A DNA stretch of 64,000 bases, taken from assembly GCA_009910795.1 (NCBI GenBank), contig VMEE01000083.1:186001-250000 (forward strand), written 5' to 3'. The notes beneath the pieces were generated by a model. The model was given only the letters and a program-made list of their open reading frames with translations. It ran no database searches and was not told where the DNA came from. The position numbers were made by a program, and so were the translations under genes. Positions 18,754-27,379 of this stretch are shown here, one piece after another; the first letter of the stretch is position 1; each line of letters starts with the position of its first letter. The DNA comes from Dehalobacter sp. CP (GTDB lineage Bacteria; Bacillota_B; Desulfitobacteriia; Desulfitobacteriales; Syntrophobotulaceae).

Positions 18754-19131
18754 TTACCAATCCCGAGTATAATAACTTCTAGTTTCATGTTCTTCTATAC
18801 CATCCTTTGCTCGATGATATCCAGTCATTACATAATGCTGAGTCCCTAATGGGTTACTGCACCAACAGTCGACTTGTGCCCAGGTAGCTTGTGTTCTCAA
18901 ATCAGTATCCCAAGCTACACAAACGCCATCACGCCAAAGTTCACCATACACTTCAACTTCATCACATACTATGTCAGTGCTAGTGACGGAATAACCGTAT
19001 ACTTGATAAATTTGATTTCTTAGGTTAGAATAACAACCACTCGAACCCCAATTAAAGGCAAATGCAACATTGGTACATAATAGGGTTAATGCCAATGTTA
19101 AAATTGAAATTTTCAACTTTCTACCAATCAT
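18754..19131 (-). CDS. Small secreted protein of unknown function
   Basis: A 125-residue protein with a clear signal peptide: charged MIGRKLK, a hydrophobic stretch to about residue 22, and a likely cleavage after AFA. The mature part is rich in Trp, Tyr and Cys (six cysteines, e.g. VDCWC), suggesting disulfides. The start overlaps the stop of the upstream gene (TAATG), so the two are co-translated. I do not recognise the family. The codon use is more AT-rich than that of neighbouring chromosomal genes, which fits acquired DNA. Confidence 0.7.
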   Translation of the reverse strand: MIGRKLKISILTLALTLLCTNVAFAFNWGSSGCYSNLRNQIYQVYGYSVTSTDIVCDEVEVYGELWRDGVCVAWDTDLRTQATWAQVDCWCSNPLGTQHYVMTGYHRAKDGIEEHETRSYYTRDW

Positions 19132-19571
19132 TATTCTGCCTCCTTAACTATTTGATTTGTTTTAATCGGATTTTTTTCCGATATATCAAATTCATCAAGG
19201 GTTAGGGTTCCGTCATCGTGTTTAATTGCTATCGATACTTTATCATTTCCTTCGATGAAGAATACTGGCATGAAATCACCAATTTTGTGAGTCCCGTCTA
19301 TCGCTAACGATTTAAGAGCAACTGCGCATTTATTTTTTATATCGGAACTCAATTCAGAACTACTGTCATCATATACATCTCGTACGTACGCAGGTTTGGC
19401 CTTATTGGTATCTATATTCATAATTTCTACAGCCTTGTCTTTAAATGCAAGTTCTTCCTGAGATGCATTACTGTCTGAATAAGCTTTATTGACATTTACG
19501 ATTAATAGTACAGCAAGAAATACTACTCCAAGACTAATGGCAACCCATGAAAATGTTTTCTTTACTTTCAT
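19131..19571 (-). CDS. Membrane-anchored or exported protein of unknown function
   Basis: A 146-residue protein with N-terminal MKVKKTF, one hydrophobic segment (about 9-28) and an extracellular acidic domain without recognised motifs. The start is chosen at the ATG at 19571 because a 17-codon leader with a strong RBS ends in an ATGA overlap exactly there. An in-frame ATG at 19598 has no RBS. It is co-translated with the secreted protein downstream; the pair may form a toxin/immunity or enzyme/inhibitor unit, but nothing in the sequence proves this. Confidence 0.68.
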   Translation of the reverse strand: MKVKKTFSWVAISLGVVFLAVLLIVNVNKAYSDSNASQEELAFKDKAVEIMNIDTNKAKPAYVRDVYDDSSSELSSDIKNKCAVALKSLAIDGTHKIGDFMPVFFIEGNDKVSIAIKHDDGTLTLDEFDISEKNPIKTNQIVKEAE

Positions 19572-19621
19572 AATTGAAATACTTTGTATGATATCCATGT
19601 GTTCAAATGTATGGATATCAT
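19568..19621 (-). CDS. 17-residue leader peptide overlapping the next gene
   Basis: ATG at 19621 follows AAAGGAG at ideal distance and encodes MISIHLNTWISYKVFQL, ending in TGA that overlaps the ATG of the following gene (ATGA, 19571-19568). The SD is the only good one for the operon, so the leader may drive translation of the membrane-anchored protein by coupling. Confidence 0.45.
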   Translation of the reverse strand: MISIHLNTWISYKVFQL

Positions 19622-19697
19622 ATCTCCTTTCATTTAATATATCGTTTTAAAATACTCTATGAAGATAATTGTAAATAAATTTGTTATAATTAATTCT

Positions 19698-19775
19698 AAT
19701 AGTGGTTCTAATTGGTAAACTGGGTACAGAGGCACAATCGGTATCCCTAATAATCAAACGAGCCACTATTTTGTT
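19698..19775 (+). ncRNA. Long hairpin with terminator character, possible small RNA
   Basis: An 11-base stem with one G-T pair (19698-19708 with 19760-19770) encloses a smaller GGGTAC/GTATCC stem and is followed by tttgttg. An extended -10 element lies a few bases upstream, so a short transcript consisting of this hairpin is possible. No family recognised. Confidence 0.3.
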
Positions 19776-19954
19776 GTCGGGGGGGATCTTAATTTTGTAC
19801 AATAGTAATCATTATATTTCCTTCTATTTATAAGAAATTAATTTCTATTTCTATACAATATTGAAAATACCCTTCTATTAATACAAATATTTAACATTTA
19901 TGCCTAAATTTCATTTAAGGTAAAAAATACGGTAAAAAAATACGTAAAAAAAAT

Positions 19955-19975
19955 ACGTTATTGAACATATTGAAT
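19955..19975. repeat. 21-base direct repeat, right copy
   Basis: Identical to 18169-18189, in the same orientation, about 1.79 kb away. It marks the right edge of the AT-rich segment. Confidence 0.6.
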
Positions 19976-20101
19976 TTGATGTAATTATCCTATGAAGTAA
20001 ATCGCAAATAAAAATATGACTTAAAATGGAAATGATGGAAGGAAATAGCAAGAAGGCGGAGAATTATTTAAGCAAATTTTCCGTGAGAGGAGAGAAACGG
20101 C

Positions 20102-20728
20102 GTGAAAGTAAAACGCAGACTTCTTTACCCAGTACTGCTGCTTCTAATCATGATCCTATCCATTCCAGGGGTTGCTTATGCTGAATTTGACGAATACGGT
20201 TACAACGCTCAGGCCAGAATGTTTATCGGAACACTGGAAAACTGGGAAGCGCTTCTTCAGGGATTACCACCGGAGCCATTTAATCCGAAAGAAACAGACA
20301 TTGTTTTTGTCGAAAGAAAATGGAATAAGCTTTTTGATCCAATGATTCATTTTAACCCGCCGTTAGGTGCGGGAGCCTGGCAGGAAGCCCGATTATGGAA
20401 ATACCTTTCAGGAGACCAATTGGGATGGACCTGGCATCAGGAAATTGAAGTCGTTTATTCCCCGGATCATCCGATACCAGGTGCATTTGCGGTCCCACAG
20501 GAAGCGATGGGGTTGACAGGATTTTATTGCACGAGGCAACAGGAATATTTGTTGGGACCTCACGGGCAAAAAACGGTCATTCAAGATTTCTACGTAAAAA
20601 AATTTATTCTTGTGCAGACGGATTGTTCATTAAATTGTCATCTTTCTGCCATAAAACCAACACAGGAGCCGTATAGAATACATAGCAAGATAAAAATGAT
20701 CGTATTAGAAATTAATACAAATACATAA
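20102..20728 (+). CDS. Secreted protein of unknown function
   Basis: A 208-residue protein starting at GTG 20102 behind ggagaga. A strong signal peptide (MKVKRR, Leu/Ile-rich core, AYA cleavage at about residue 27) sends it out of the cytoplasm. The mature part has many Trp and Pro residues and no recognised domain; two Cys (about 179, 183: CSLNC) lie near the C-terminus. It is followed after 18 bases by a DUF4405 membrane protein and shares its terminator, so the two probably work together at the membrane. Confidence 0.75.
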   Translation: MKVKRRLLYPVLLLLIMILSIPGVAYAEFDEYGYNAQARMFIGTLENWEALLQGLPPEPFNPKETDIVFVERKWNKLFDPMIHFNPPLGAGAWQEARLWKYLSGDQLGWTWHQEIEVVYSPDHPIPGAFAVPQEAMGLTGFYCTRQQEYLLGPHGQKTVIQDFYVKKFILVQTDCSLNCHLSAIKPTQEPYRIHSKIKMIVLEINTNT

Positions 20729-20746
20729 CGGTTAGGTGAGGGTTGA

Positions 20747-21712
20747 ATGAGCAGCAAATTAGTGACAAAGATTGTATTGGATATTGCGATGAGCATACTT
20801 TTTGTGTTTCTGCTGGATGCTTTTGGAACCGGGTTAGCTTTTCATGAGATTGCAGGGCTATTTATTTTTGCTCTTTTCGGTATCCATATTCTGTTGAACG
20901 GATCCTGGGTGAAAAACACAACGTTGAATCTACTGCAAAACAAGCTTAAAAATCGGACCGCAGTTTCCGTGAAGATAAAATATGCTTTGAATCTTGCAAT
21001 CTTCATCAGTATTTTGATCATCGTGACTACGGGGGTAATGATATCGAAGGTTTTGTTTCCTTCAGATACGATTCATGGTGAATGGATCTATCTGATCCAT
21101 AAATGGACATCATACGTCTGTCTGGGCTTCCTGATCACCCATCTGGCAATTCATGCCGGCTATTTCGTAAAATCAATCGGCAGGATCATCATAAACCTAA
21201 AAGAACGCAATGTCAGGAAGACACTGGTTCGCCTTGGTGCGGCATGCCTGCTGGTCGTCATGTTGTATACCCGGGTTCTTTCAACAGTTTCGGCAAGCGA
21301 TGAGAATCAATTAGGCAAAATTGCAGAGACCCAGATCACGACATCGCAAAGTACATCCCCAAACAGGACTGACTCCCCGACAGAAGGTCAATATAATGAA
21401 AGCATAACCTATTCGGAGGGTTCAGTTTCTGACAATCGTGATACTGGAAACAGTATCACCGAGGACATGACGATTGGCAATAATAAATCAGAAGACGCTG
21501 ATGCTATTGGTTCGGTAAATAATGCCGCTACGGATGTAACTGTTGGGGATACCACCGGTCCGGAAGAAAAAATTAGTCTTGATGAATACTTGTCCCAGCT
21601 GCACTGTAGTGGTTGCCATAAAAACTGCTCTCTTTTGTATCCGCAATGCGACAAGGCTCAAGGTGAAATAAGGGCGGCAGAACAGGAATATCAGGAACTT
21701 TACGGGATATAA
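20747..21712 (+). CDS. DUF4405-type membrane protein with C-terminal CxxCH tail
   Basis: A 321-residue protein. About four to five transmembrane helices in residues 5-185 carry conserved His residues (FHEIAG, FGIHILLNG, HKWTSY, HLAIHAGY) typical of cytochrome b561-like DUF4405 proteins, which suggests bis-His b-type heme. A long Ser/Thr/Asp-rich linker (about 190-275) follows, then a short tail HCSGCHKNCSLLYPQC. CSGCH fits the c-type heme motif CxxCH, or the cysteines could bind a metal. A membrane electron-transfer role is inferred. Confidence 0.75.
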   Translation: MSSKLVTKIVLDIAMSILFVFLLDAFGTGLAFHEIAGLFIFALFGIHILLNGSWVKNTTLNLLQNKLKNRTAVSVKIKYALNLAIFISILIIVTTGVMISKVLFPSDTIHGEWIYLIHKWTSYVCLGFLITHLAIHAGYFVKSIGRIIINLKERNVRKTLVRLGAACLLVVMLYTRVLSTVSASDENQLGKIAETQITTSQSTSPNRTDSPTEGQYNESITYSEGSVSDNRDTGNSITEDMTIGNNKSEDADAIGSVNNAATDVTVGDTTGPEEKISLDEYLSQLHCSGCHKNCSLLYPQCDKAQGEIRAAEQEYQELYGI

Positions 21713-21766
21713 GCAAACAATGACGCTGCAAGGATAGGAAAATATAGATATTAAGCTAGGCTAAGC

Positions 21767-21800
21767 AAAACAACCGATTTGACCCCGGTTGTTTTGTTGT
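21767..21800 (+). terminator. Intrinsic terminator of the DUF4405 operon
   Basis: AAAACAACCG (21767-21776) pairs perfectly with CGGTTGTTTT (21786-21795), followed by gttgttgtt. The group II intron remnant starts five bases later. Confidence 0.85.
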
Positions 21801-21804
21801 TGTT

Positions 21805-21955
21805 GTGCGCCATGTATGGCGTGTAACTAGGCGGTGAAAGTATGCGATGGGGGCTGGCAGTTGGCAAACGTCAGCCCAGAGCAAGGGTGTCCACTACGAG
21901 GTAGAATCTGAAGGAATATGATGAGAAACAGATACATATCCAGGACACGGCCACA
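21805..21955 (+). mobile_element. Truncated 5' end of a group II intron
   Basis: The sequence begins GTGCGCC, the group II intron 5' end, and continues with ggcggtgaaagt, a ggctggcag...cgtcagccc stem, and the domain I block gcaagggtgtcca...gag followed by gaatctgaaggaa at about 21904-21916. These are hallmark domain I sequences of bacterial group II introns. No reverse transcriptase or domain V/VI follows; recognisable similarity fades by about 21955 and a TetR promoter begins at 21998. It is therefore a dead remnant. Confidence 0.82.
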
Positions 21956-21997
21956 TAGAATAAGAATAGTGCAGCATAAATGAACTTATGTTTAATA

Positions 21998-22026
21998 TTG
22001 ACACTCGATTTCCACCGCGATATACT
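21998..22026 (+). promoter_or_regulatory. Consensus sigma-A promoter of the tetR-MMPL operon
   Basis: TTGACA (21998-22003) and TATACT (22021-22026) with a 17-base spacer. The predicted transcript start near 22033 favours a start codon at 22040 or 22058 over the upstream ones. Confidence 0.8.
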
Positions 22027-22057
22027 GAAACAAAGAATAATGAATGGGTGTTTACTT

Positions 22058-22636
22058 ATGCAAGTGCCAAAAGAAGAAATCAAAAAAAGGATTATTGAGG
22101 CAGCGGAAGAGGAGCTTCTCGTCTCAGGCTACCGTCATTCCTCAATGCGGAATATTGCGCAGCAAGCCGGGATTACCGTAGGGAATATTTACTCCTATTT
22201 TTCCGGTAAGGATGACCTGCTCGATAATATTCTTCAGTCTACCATCGAACAGCTTCGGAAACTGGTATTCATTGACATATCCGATAAAAGCAGTCTGTCG
22301 ACGCAAAGCATCACTTATGTCACGGAAGCGATGACCAAGGTGTTTCTGGATAACAGAACGCAGTTTTTGATCCTGATGAAGAGTGTTGAGGGCTCTAAAT
22401 ACGAAAATATAAAGGCGGAACTGATCGAGCTTGTCAAGCAGCGTCTGGAAAACGATTTGTTCTTAACCAGTTCCAGGCCCGGCAGCGATATGCTGCTTGC
22501 CGATTCCCTGGCCGTGGCGCTTATTGAAGGTATCATCAATATTTTTAATAAGTATGGCGGGGATGAAGAGCGTCTGGCCAATCTGCTGAACAAATTCCTT
22601 TTATTGATTATTGGGGATATTCAAAAGAGGATTTAA
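22058..22636 (+). CDS. TetR family transcriptional regulator
   Basis: A 192-residue repressor-type protein. The N-terminal helix-turn-helix includes SMRNIAQQAGITVGNIYSYF at about 30-49. The C-terminal ligand domain is unspecific. Start ATG 22058 follows gggtg; it is the first good start after the promoter. The gene overlaps the long frame of the MMPL transporter and most likely controls it. Confidence 0.88.
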   Translation: MQVPKEEIKKRIIEAAEEELLVSGYRHSSMRNIAQQAGITVGNIYSYFSGKDDLLDNILQSTIEQLRKLVFIDISDKSSLSTQSITYVTEAMTKVFLDNRTQFLILMKSVEGSKYENIKAELIELVKQRLENDLFLTSSRPGSDMLLADSLAVALIEGIINIFNKYGGDEERLANLLNKFLLLIIGDIQKRI

Positions 22637-22661
22637 AAGAACGGTAAAGGATGGTACGGGT

Positions 22662-24752
22662 ATGCAGCTGCTTATAGAAAAGCTTGTGAAGTTTCTTATT
22701 GCCCATAAACGGGCGGTTTTATTGACCTATTTGGCTGTCATCATCGTCAGCATTGCGCTTGTACCCAATATTAAAGTTAACTATGATTTGGCGGAATATC
22801 TGCCGGAACGCTCCATGACCAAGCAGGCGATTACACTTGTGGACAAGGAATTTGGTTATCCGGGAACTGCTCAGGTCATGGTAGAAAATGTCTCTATCCG
22901 AGATGCTGCGCTTGCCAAGGAAAAAATTAAAGAGGTTCCAGGTGTGAAAAACGTGATTTGGCTGGACGATGTCACGGATATCACAGTCCCTGAATCCTTT
23001 ATTCCCCGGAATTATCTGGATAGTTACTACAAAGATGGTGCGGCCTTATTCCAGGTTGAATTTGCGCAGGGGGATTATGCCTCGGAAACAGGGGACGCCC
23101 TGAAGACGATCCGGGCTTCTTTAGGTGAAAAGGCCAGTATCACAGGAGAAGCTGAAGATTCAAGCCATATGCGGGAAGTACTGGCTGCGGAAATGTCCAA
23201 AATCATGATCGTCGTTATTCCGCTCTGCGTCCTCATCCTGATGTTGGCATGTTATTCCTGGATAGAGCCGCTGCTGTATTTAACCGTCATTGGTATTTCC
23301 GTGATTATCAATGCCGGAACGAATGCTTTTTTCCCTGAGATATCTTTCATTACGAATTCAATTGCCGCGGTGCTGCAATTCGCCATTTCGATGGATTTCT
23401 CGTTGTTTCTTTGCCACCGCTATCTAGAGGAAAGGGATGCCGGGGCAGAGTTTCTTCCTGCAATTGTCAAAGCGGTAAAAAATACATTGTCGTCTATTTC
23501 GGCGAGTGCACTGACAATTGTAGCAGGCTTTTTAGCCCTGCTGTTTATGCAGTACGGGATTGGAAAAGATCTTGGACTGGTCCTGATTAAAGGAATCTGT
23601 CTGAGCTATATCAGTGTGATCATTTTGCTGCCGGTTCTGATCGCGATCTTCCACAAAACAATTGATAAAACCCGGCACAGACCCCTCGTTCCACCGTTTA
23701 AGAAGATAGGACAGGGTGCAATTAAAGTAAAATATCTACTGTTTGCCCTGGCCTTAATAGTTATTATTCCGTCTTTCCTGGCACAAAAGAATACCGACTT
23801 TTTATATGGCAATACTTCCGGAAGTTCCAGTGAGGGGACCATTGCTGAGGAAAGAAAAAACATTGAAAGCCGCTTCGGCATCTATAATCCTGTCGTTGTA
23901 CTTATACCGAATGATGATATTTCTTCGGAAATTCAGCTGGCTGAGGAACTGAAGAAACAGAAATATATCCGCGATGTTCAGACCCTGGTTACGCTGGCAG
24001 ATCCTGCTGTACCACGTTCTTTACTGCCGCAAAGCGTTAAGGATATGTTCCTGTCAGAACATTATACCCGGATGATCGTTCTTATGAACATTACCGGTGA
24101 AAGGCCCGAGACTTCCAAAGCCGTTACAGAACTTGAACAGTCGGTGCAGAAGTATTACCCTGACCAATGGTATGCCGCCGGGAATGCCACCAGTATTGCC
24201 GATATTAAGAATACGGTTGAATATGATACGCGTACAGTTAACCTGTTTTCAATTCTGTCCGTAGGTCTGATTATTCTACTGACGTTCCGTTCCATCTCTG
24301 TTCCGATTCTGCTGATCGGCGTTATTGAGTCTTCTATTTGGATCAACATGGGTATCCCATATTTTCAGGGATCAAGCTTGGTGTTTATCGGCTATCTGGT
24401 GGTGAGTTCCATCCAGCTTGGTGCAACAATCGATTATGGGATCCTGATGTCCAACCGCTATCTCGGATTCAGGAAGACGCAAAAACCCAGAGATGCAGTG
24501 CTGTCAGCGTTGAATACTGCCGGAAACACAGTGATGATCTCAGCTCTGATTCTTGCCGTGGCGGGTTTTGCGGAAGGAATGCTTTCCCAGATTAAAGCAA
24601 TCAGCGATATTGGAATTTTGCTGGGCAGGGGGGCCGCACTGTCAGGACTGATGGTCCTTGTTTTGCTGCCGGTACTGCTGATGACGTTTGATAAAATCAT
24701 CATAAAGACCACTTTCTCTGTGAAAGAAAGTGGGAGGGAGGAGACAATCTGA
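22662..24752 (+). CDS. MMPL/RND family transporter
   Basis: A 696-residue exporter with two repeats of a large extracytoplasmic loop followed by about five to six helices, the MMPL layout. The helix segments carry ISMDFSLFLCHRYLEERD and QLGATIDYGILMSNRYLG, whose Asp residues are the usual proton relay positions. The start is set at ATG 22662 behind AAAGGATGG. It overlaps the next gene by one base (TGATG). Substrate unknown; lipids or hydrophobic compounds are typical. Confidence 0.88.
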   Translation: MQLLIEKLVKFLIAHKRAVLLTYLAVIIVSIALVPNIKVNYDLAEYLPERSMTKQAITLVDKEFGYPGTAQVMVENVSIRDAALAKEKIKEVPGVKNVIWLDDVTDITVPESFIPRNYLDSYYKDGAALFQVEFAQGDYASETGDALKTIRASLGEKASITGEAEDSSHMREVLAAEMSKIMIVVIPLCVLILMLACYSWIEPLLYLTVIGISVIINAGTNAFFPEISFITNSIAAVLQFAISMDFSLFLCHRYLEERDAGAEFLPAIVKAVKNTLSSISASALTIVAGFLALLFMQYGIGKDLGLVLIKGICLSYISVIILLPVLIAIFHKTIDKTRHRPLVPPFKKIGQGAIKVKYLLFALALIVIIPSFLAQKNTDFLYGNTSGSSSEGTIAEERKNIESRFGIYNPVVVLIPNDDISSEIQLAEELKKQKYIRDVQTLVTLADPAVPRSLLPQSVKDMFLSEHYTRMIVLMNITGERPETSKAVTELEQSVQKYYPDQWYAAGNATSIADIKNTVEYDTRTVNLFSILSVGLIILLTFRSISVPILLIGVIESSIWINMGIPYFQGSSLVFIGYLVVSSIQLGATIDYGILMSNRYLGFRKTQKPRDAVLSALNTAGNTVMISALILAVAGFAEGMLSQIKAISDIGILLGRGAALSGLMVLVLLPVLLMTFDKIIIKTTFSVKESGREETI

Positions 24753-26320
24753 TGAAAAAACCGATCGCATGCTTTCTGACTGTAATGCTGCTGATTTCCG
24801 TATTTTCTTTATCCGCATCTGCTTCAGATACGGAGAGCACGGCAAGCAACCCCAATATTACCGTTGTCAAAGATGAGACCGTTTATGCGGACCTGAAAAT
24901 GGATGGGAGTATTTCCGGTATTACAGTCGTCAATAGGATTGATACGCCTGAGTCCGGCAGTTACCTGGACTACGGTGTCTACGATTCGATTACCAACCTT
25001 TCCGGCAGTGAAACTCCTGTGCTTGCCGATGGCAGAATTTCCTGGCAGCTGCCGGCACGGGACAAAGGTTTCTACTATCAGGGCAAACTGACTGAGGGAG
25101 AACTGCCGTTTGCGTTTAGGATTACCTATCGGCTGAACGGCCAGAAGGCTAAGCCCGAAGACATTGTCGGCAAAGAAGGAAGGATTGAAATTACGCTCAA
25201 AGTTCAGCCAAATGCTGAAGCCAAAGCGTATTACAGAGAAAACTATCTTTGTCAGGTCCAGCTGCCGTTGGATCTGGATGAAAATACGGTTCTTTCTTCA
25301 TCAGGTGCTTCCGCCATGATTTCCGGCAAGACCCTGACGCTTGCCTACATGGTGCTTCCGCAGAAAAGTGCTCAATATACAGTGGTTTATGATACTGAAA
25401 AGTTCCAGATGGCGTCCATGACGATGACCTGCTCCTATTTTGACAGTTCCAATTTCCTGAATTTTAACATGGATACCGGAAGTATAACGCAAATGTCACG
25501 CGGAGCCGGGCAAATTGTTTCCGGTACGGAGAAGCTGAAGGCCGGTTTAATCGAATTGAATAAAGGCATAGCAGGTATTGCTTTGGGCTCTGCCCAACTT
25601 CAGCAGGGAACCGGCGCGATGCGTCAAGGGCTAGAACAATATTCAGCCGGAGCATCGAGCCTCGCGGCGCAGTTTAAGCAGATCAGCAGCGGTACGGTTC
25701 AGCTTTCCCAGAAGGGACAGGAACTTGCAGCTCAGTATACCAACCTTTCCTCCGGTATAACTGCAATGATGGATCAATTAACGCCATTGCTGAATTCTCT
25801 GCCCGCTGAACAAAGACAGGCTTATCTCCAGCAGATCGGAACCATGAAGGCTCAATTATCCCAATATGGCACCGGCCTGTCCAGCTATACAACGGGCGTA
25901 GCCCAGTCTGCGCAAGGTATTACTGAATTTTCAGCAGGTTTGGATCAATTTGCGCAGCAGGGGGCAGAATTAAAAACAGGTGCTGTGGCACTGGCCAACA
26001 GTACAGCTGCGATAACCGACGGCTTCAATCAGCTAGTATCCAGTTCAGCGGTTTTGCCTGATCAGGTTCAAAAATTGATAGACGGGCAAAAACAATTTAA
26101 AAACGGTATTGACGAAGCTTCCGGATTGCTGGAAACACTTTCATTTGCCAGCGGGAATGAGACAAAGCCGGTATCTTTTGTGTCCTCGCAGATTTCCCCG
26201 AGAAGTATTCAGTTTGTTATCCGGACCCCGGATTTGAAAGCTGCAGCAGATGAAAAGGCCACAGTCACGGAGCCAGGAAGGCTATCGTTCTGGGAGCGTT
26301 TTATCCATCTATTTCGTTGA
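24752..26320 (+). CDS. Exported protein with heptad repeats, partner of the MMPL transporter
   Basis: A 522-residue protein with a signal peptide (MKKPIACFLTVMLL ... ASAS) and a beta-rich N-terminal part. From about 250 to 460 it has many L/F-x-x-G-type heptads (e.g. AGLIELNKGIAGIALGSAQL) like those of YhgE/Pip-type proteins, expected to form a long coiled coil. It lacks an obvious C-terminal membrane anchor. It is translationally coupled to the MMPL transporter, so it is probably its periplasm-side or wall-side accessory. Confidence 0.8.
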   Translation: MKKPIACFLTVMLLISVFSLSASASDTESTASNPNITVVKDETVYADLKMDGSISGITVVNRIDTPESGSYLDYGVYDSITNLSGSETPVLADGRISWQLPARDKGFYYQGKLTEGELPFAFRITYRLNGQKAKPEDIVGKEGRIEITLKVQPNAEAKAYYRENYLCQVQLPLDLDENTVLSSSGASAMISGKTLTLAYMVLPQKSAQYTVVYDTEKFQMASMTMTCSYFDSSNFLNFNMDTGSITQMSRGAGQIVSGTEKLKAGLIELNKGIAGIALGSAQLQQGTGAMRQGLEQYSAGASSLAAQFKQISSGTVQLSQKGQELAAQYTNLSSGITAMMDQLTPLLNSLPAEQRQAYLQQIGTMKAQLSQYGTGLSSYTTGVAQSAQGITEFSAGLDQFAQQGAELKTGAVALANSTAAITDGFNQLVSSSAVLPDQVQKLIDGQKQFKNGIDEASGLLETLSFASGNETKPVSFVSSQISPRSIQFVIRTPDLKAAADEKATVTEPGRLSFWERFIHLFR

Positions 26321-26393
26321 TTTTTTTCAAAAGAATATTGAACTTTCGTGCTAATTATGATCTAATAGTGACGGTGTTAAAAAAGCTTTTTCT

Positions 26394-26427
26394 AAGGCTG
26401 ATGACAGATTTCTTCAGCCTTTTGTTT
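26394..26427 (+). terminator. Intrinsic terminator of the tetR-MMPL operon
   Basis: AAGGCTGA (26394-26401) pairs with TCAGCCTT (26414-26421), followed by ttgtttg. Confidence 0.8.
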
Positions 26428-26468
26428 GTCCTTGAAGATCAATTGCAACGATAGATAAGGAGATTGAA

Positions 26469-27347
26469 ATGAACGATTATTTGATTAAGGCTTTGGGTTA
26501 TGACGGCAAGGTACGCGCTTACGCAGCTTTGACGACGGAAACCGTCGGTGAAGCCCAGCGCAGGCATCAGACCTGGCCGACAGCATCGGCGGCACTCGGC
26601 CGGACACTGACCGCCGGTCTAATGCTCGGGGCAATGCTCAAAGGCGATGAACAACTGACTGTCAAAATTGAAGGCAACGGCCCGTTGGGCATTATCCTGG
26701 TTGACGCCAATGCGCACGGGGAAGTCAGGGGCTATGTCACCAATCCTCAAACGCATTTGGATCTAAATCAGATCGGGAAATTAGACGTCAGCGGAGCTGT
26801 AGGTTCTGAAGGCACATTGTCTGTTGTTAAGGACCTGGGGATGCGGGATTACTTTACCGGGCAGGTTCCGTTATATTCCGGAGAGATCGGGGAAGACTTT
26901 ACTTATTATCTGGTCAAATCCGAACAGATTCCTTCTTCGGTCGGACTCGGTGTCCTGGTAGCGCCGGATCATACAATTCAGGCTTCCGGCGGCTTTATTA
27001 TCCAGCTATTGCCCGGAACATCTGAAGAGACTATTTCTGAAATTGAAGAACATCTTAAAACAATTACCCCGGTCTCAACGATGATTCAGCATGGGTTTAC
27101 GCCAGAGGAAATGCTGGAAGAAATTTTAGGCAAAAATAACGTTCAGGTACTGGAGAAAATGCCGGTGAAATTTCAATGTCAGTGTTCCAAGGAGCGGATT
27201 GGCAATGCGATGACCAGCTTAGGCAAAGAGGAAATAGAAGAGATCATCCAAACCGACGGCCAGGCGGAAGCCGAGTGTCATTTTTGCAATGAGACCTACC
27301 TGTTTTCGAGGGAGGAACTCGAGAAGCTGAAGGATACCGCAAAGTAA
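26469..27347 (+). CDS. hslO: Redox-regulated chaperone Hsp33
   Basis: A 292-residue protein of normal Hsp33 length. The C-terminal zinc switch has the C-x-C and C-x-x-C pairs (FQCQCSKER at about 236-244 and [10 protein letters not shown] at about 269-278). The N-terminal domain has the typical [16 protein letters not shown] and EGNGPLG. Oxidation releases zinc and turns the protein into a holdase. RBS ataaggagattgaa is well placed. It stands with the SDR gene downstream. Confidence 0.95.
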   Translation: MNDYLIKALGYDGKVRAYAALTTETVGEAQRRHQTWPTASAALGRTLTAGLMLGAMLKGDEQLTVKIEGNGPLGIILVDANAHGEVRGYVTNPQTHLDLNQIGKLDVSGAVGSEGTLSVVKDLGMRDYFTGQVPLYSGEIGEDFTYYLVKSEQIPSSVGLGVLVAPDHTIQASGGFIIQLLPGTSEETISEIEEHLKTITPVSTMIQHGFTPEEMLEEILGKNNVQVLEKMPVKFQCQCSKERIGNAMTSLGKEEIEEIIQTDGQAEAECHFCNETYLFSREELEKLKDTAK

Positions 27348-27379
27348 ACCATAGCGTTTGAAAGGAACACATCAAGAAT

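Larger units (their letters stand above)
19622..20101. other. AT-rich 480-base gap
   Basis: No gene is seen. It holds an extended -10 (TGTTATAAT, ending 19690), a long hairpin at 19698-19770 (AATAGTGGTTC with GAGCCACTATT) followed by ttgttg, a seven-G run near 19780, three tandem aaaaatacg-type repeats (19924-19956), the right copy of the 21-base direct repeat (19955-19975), and the ggagagaa RBS of the next gene. Confidence 0.5.
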
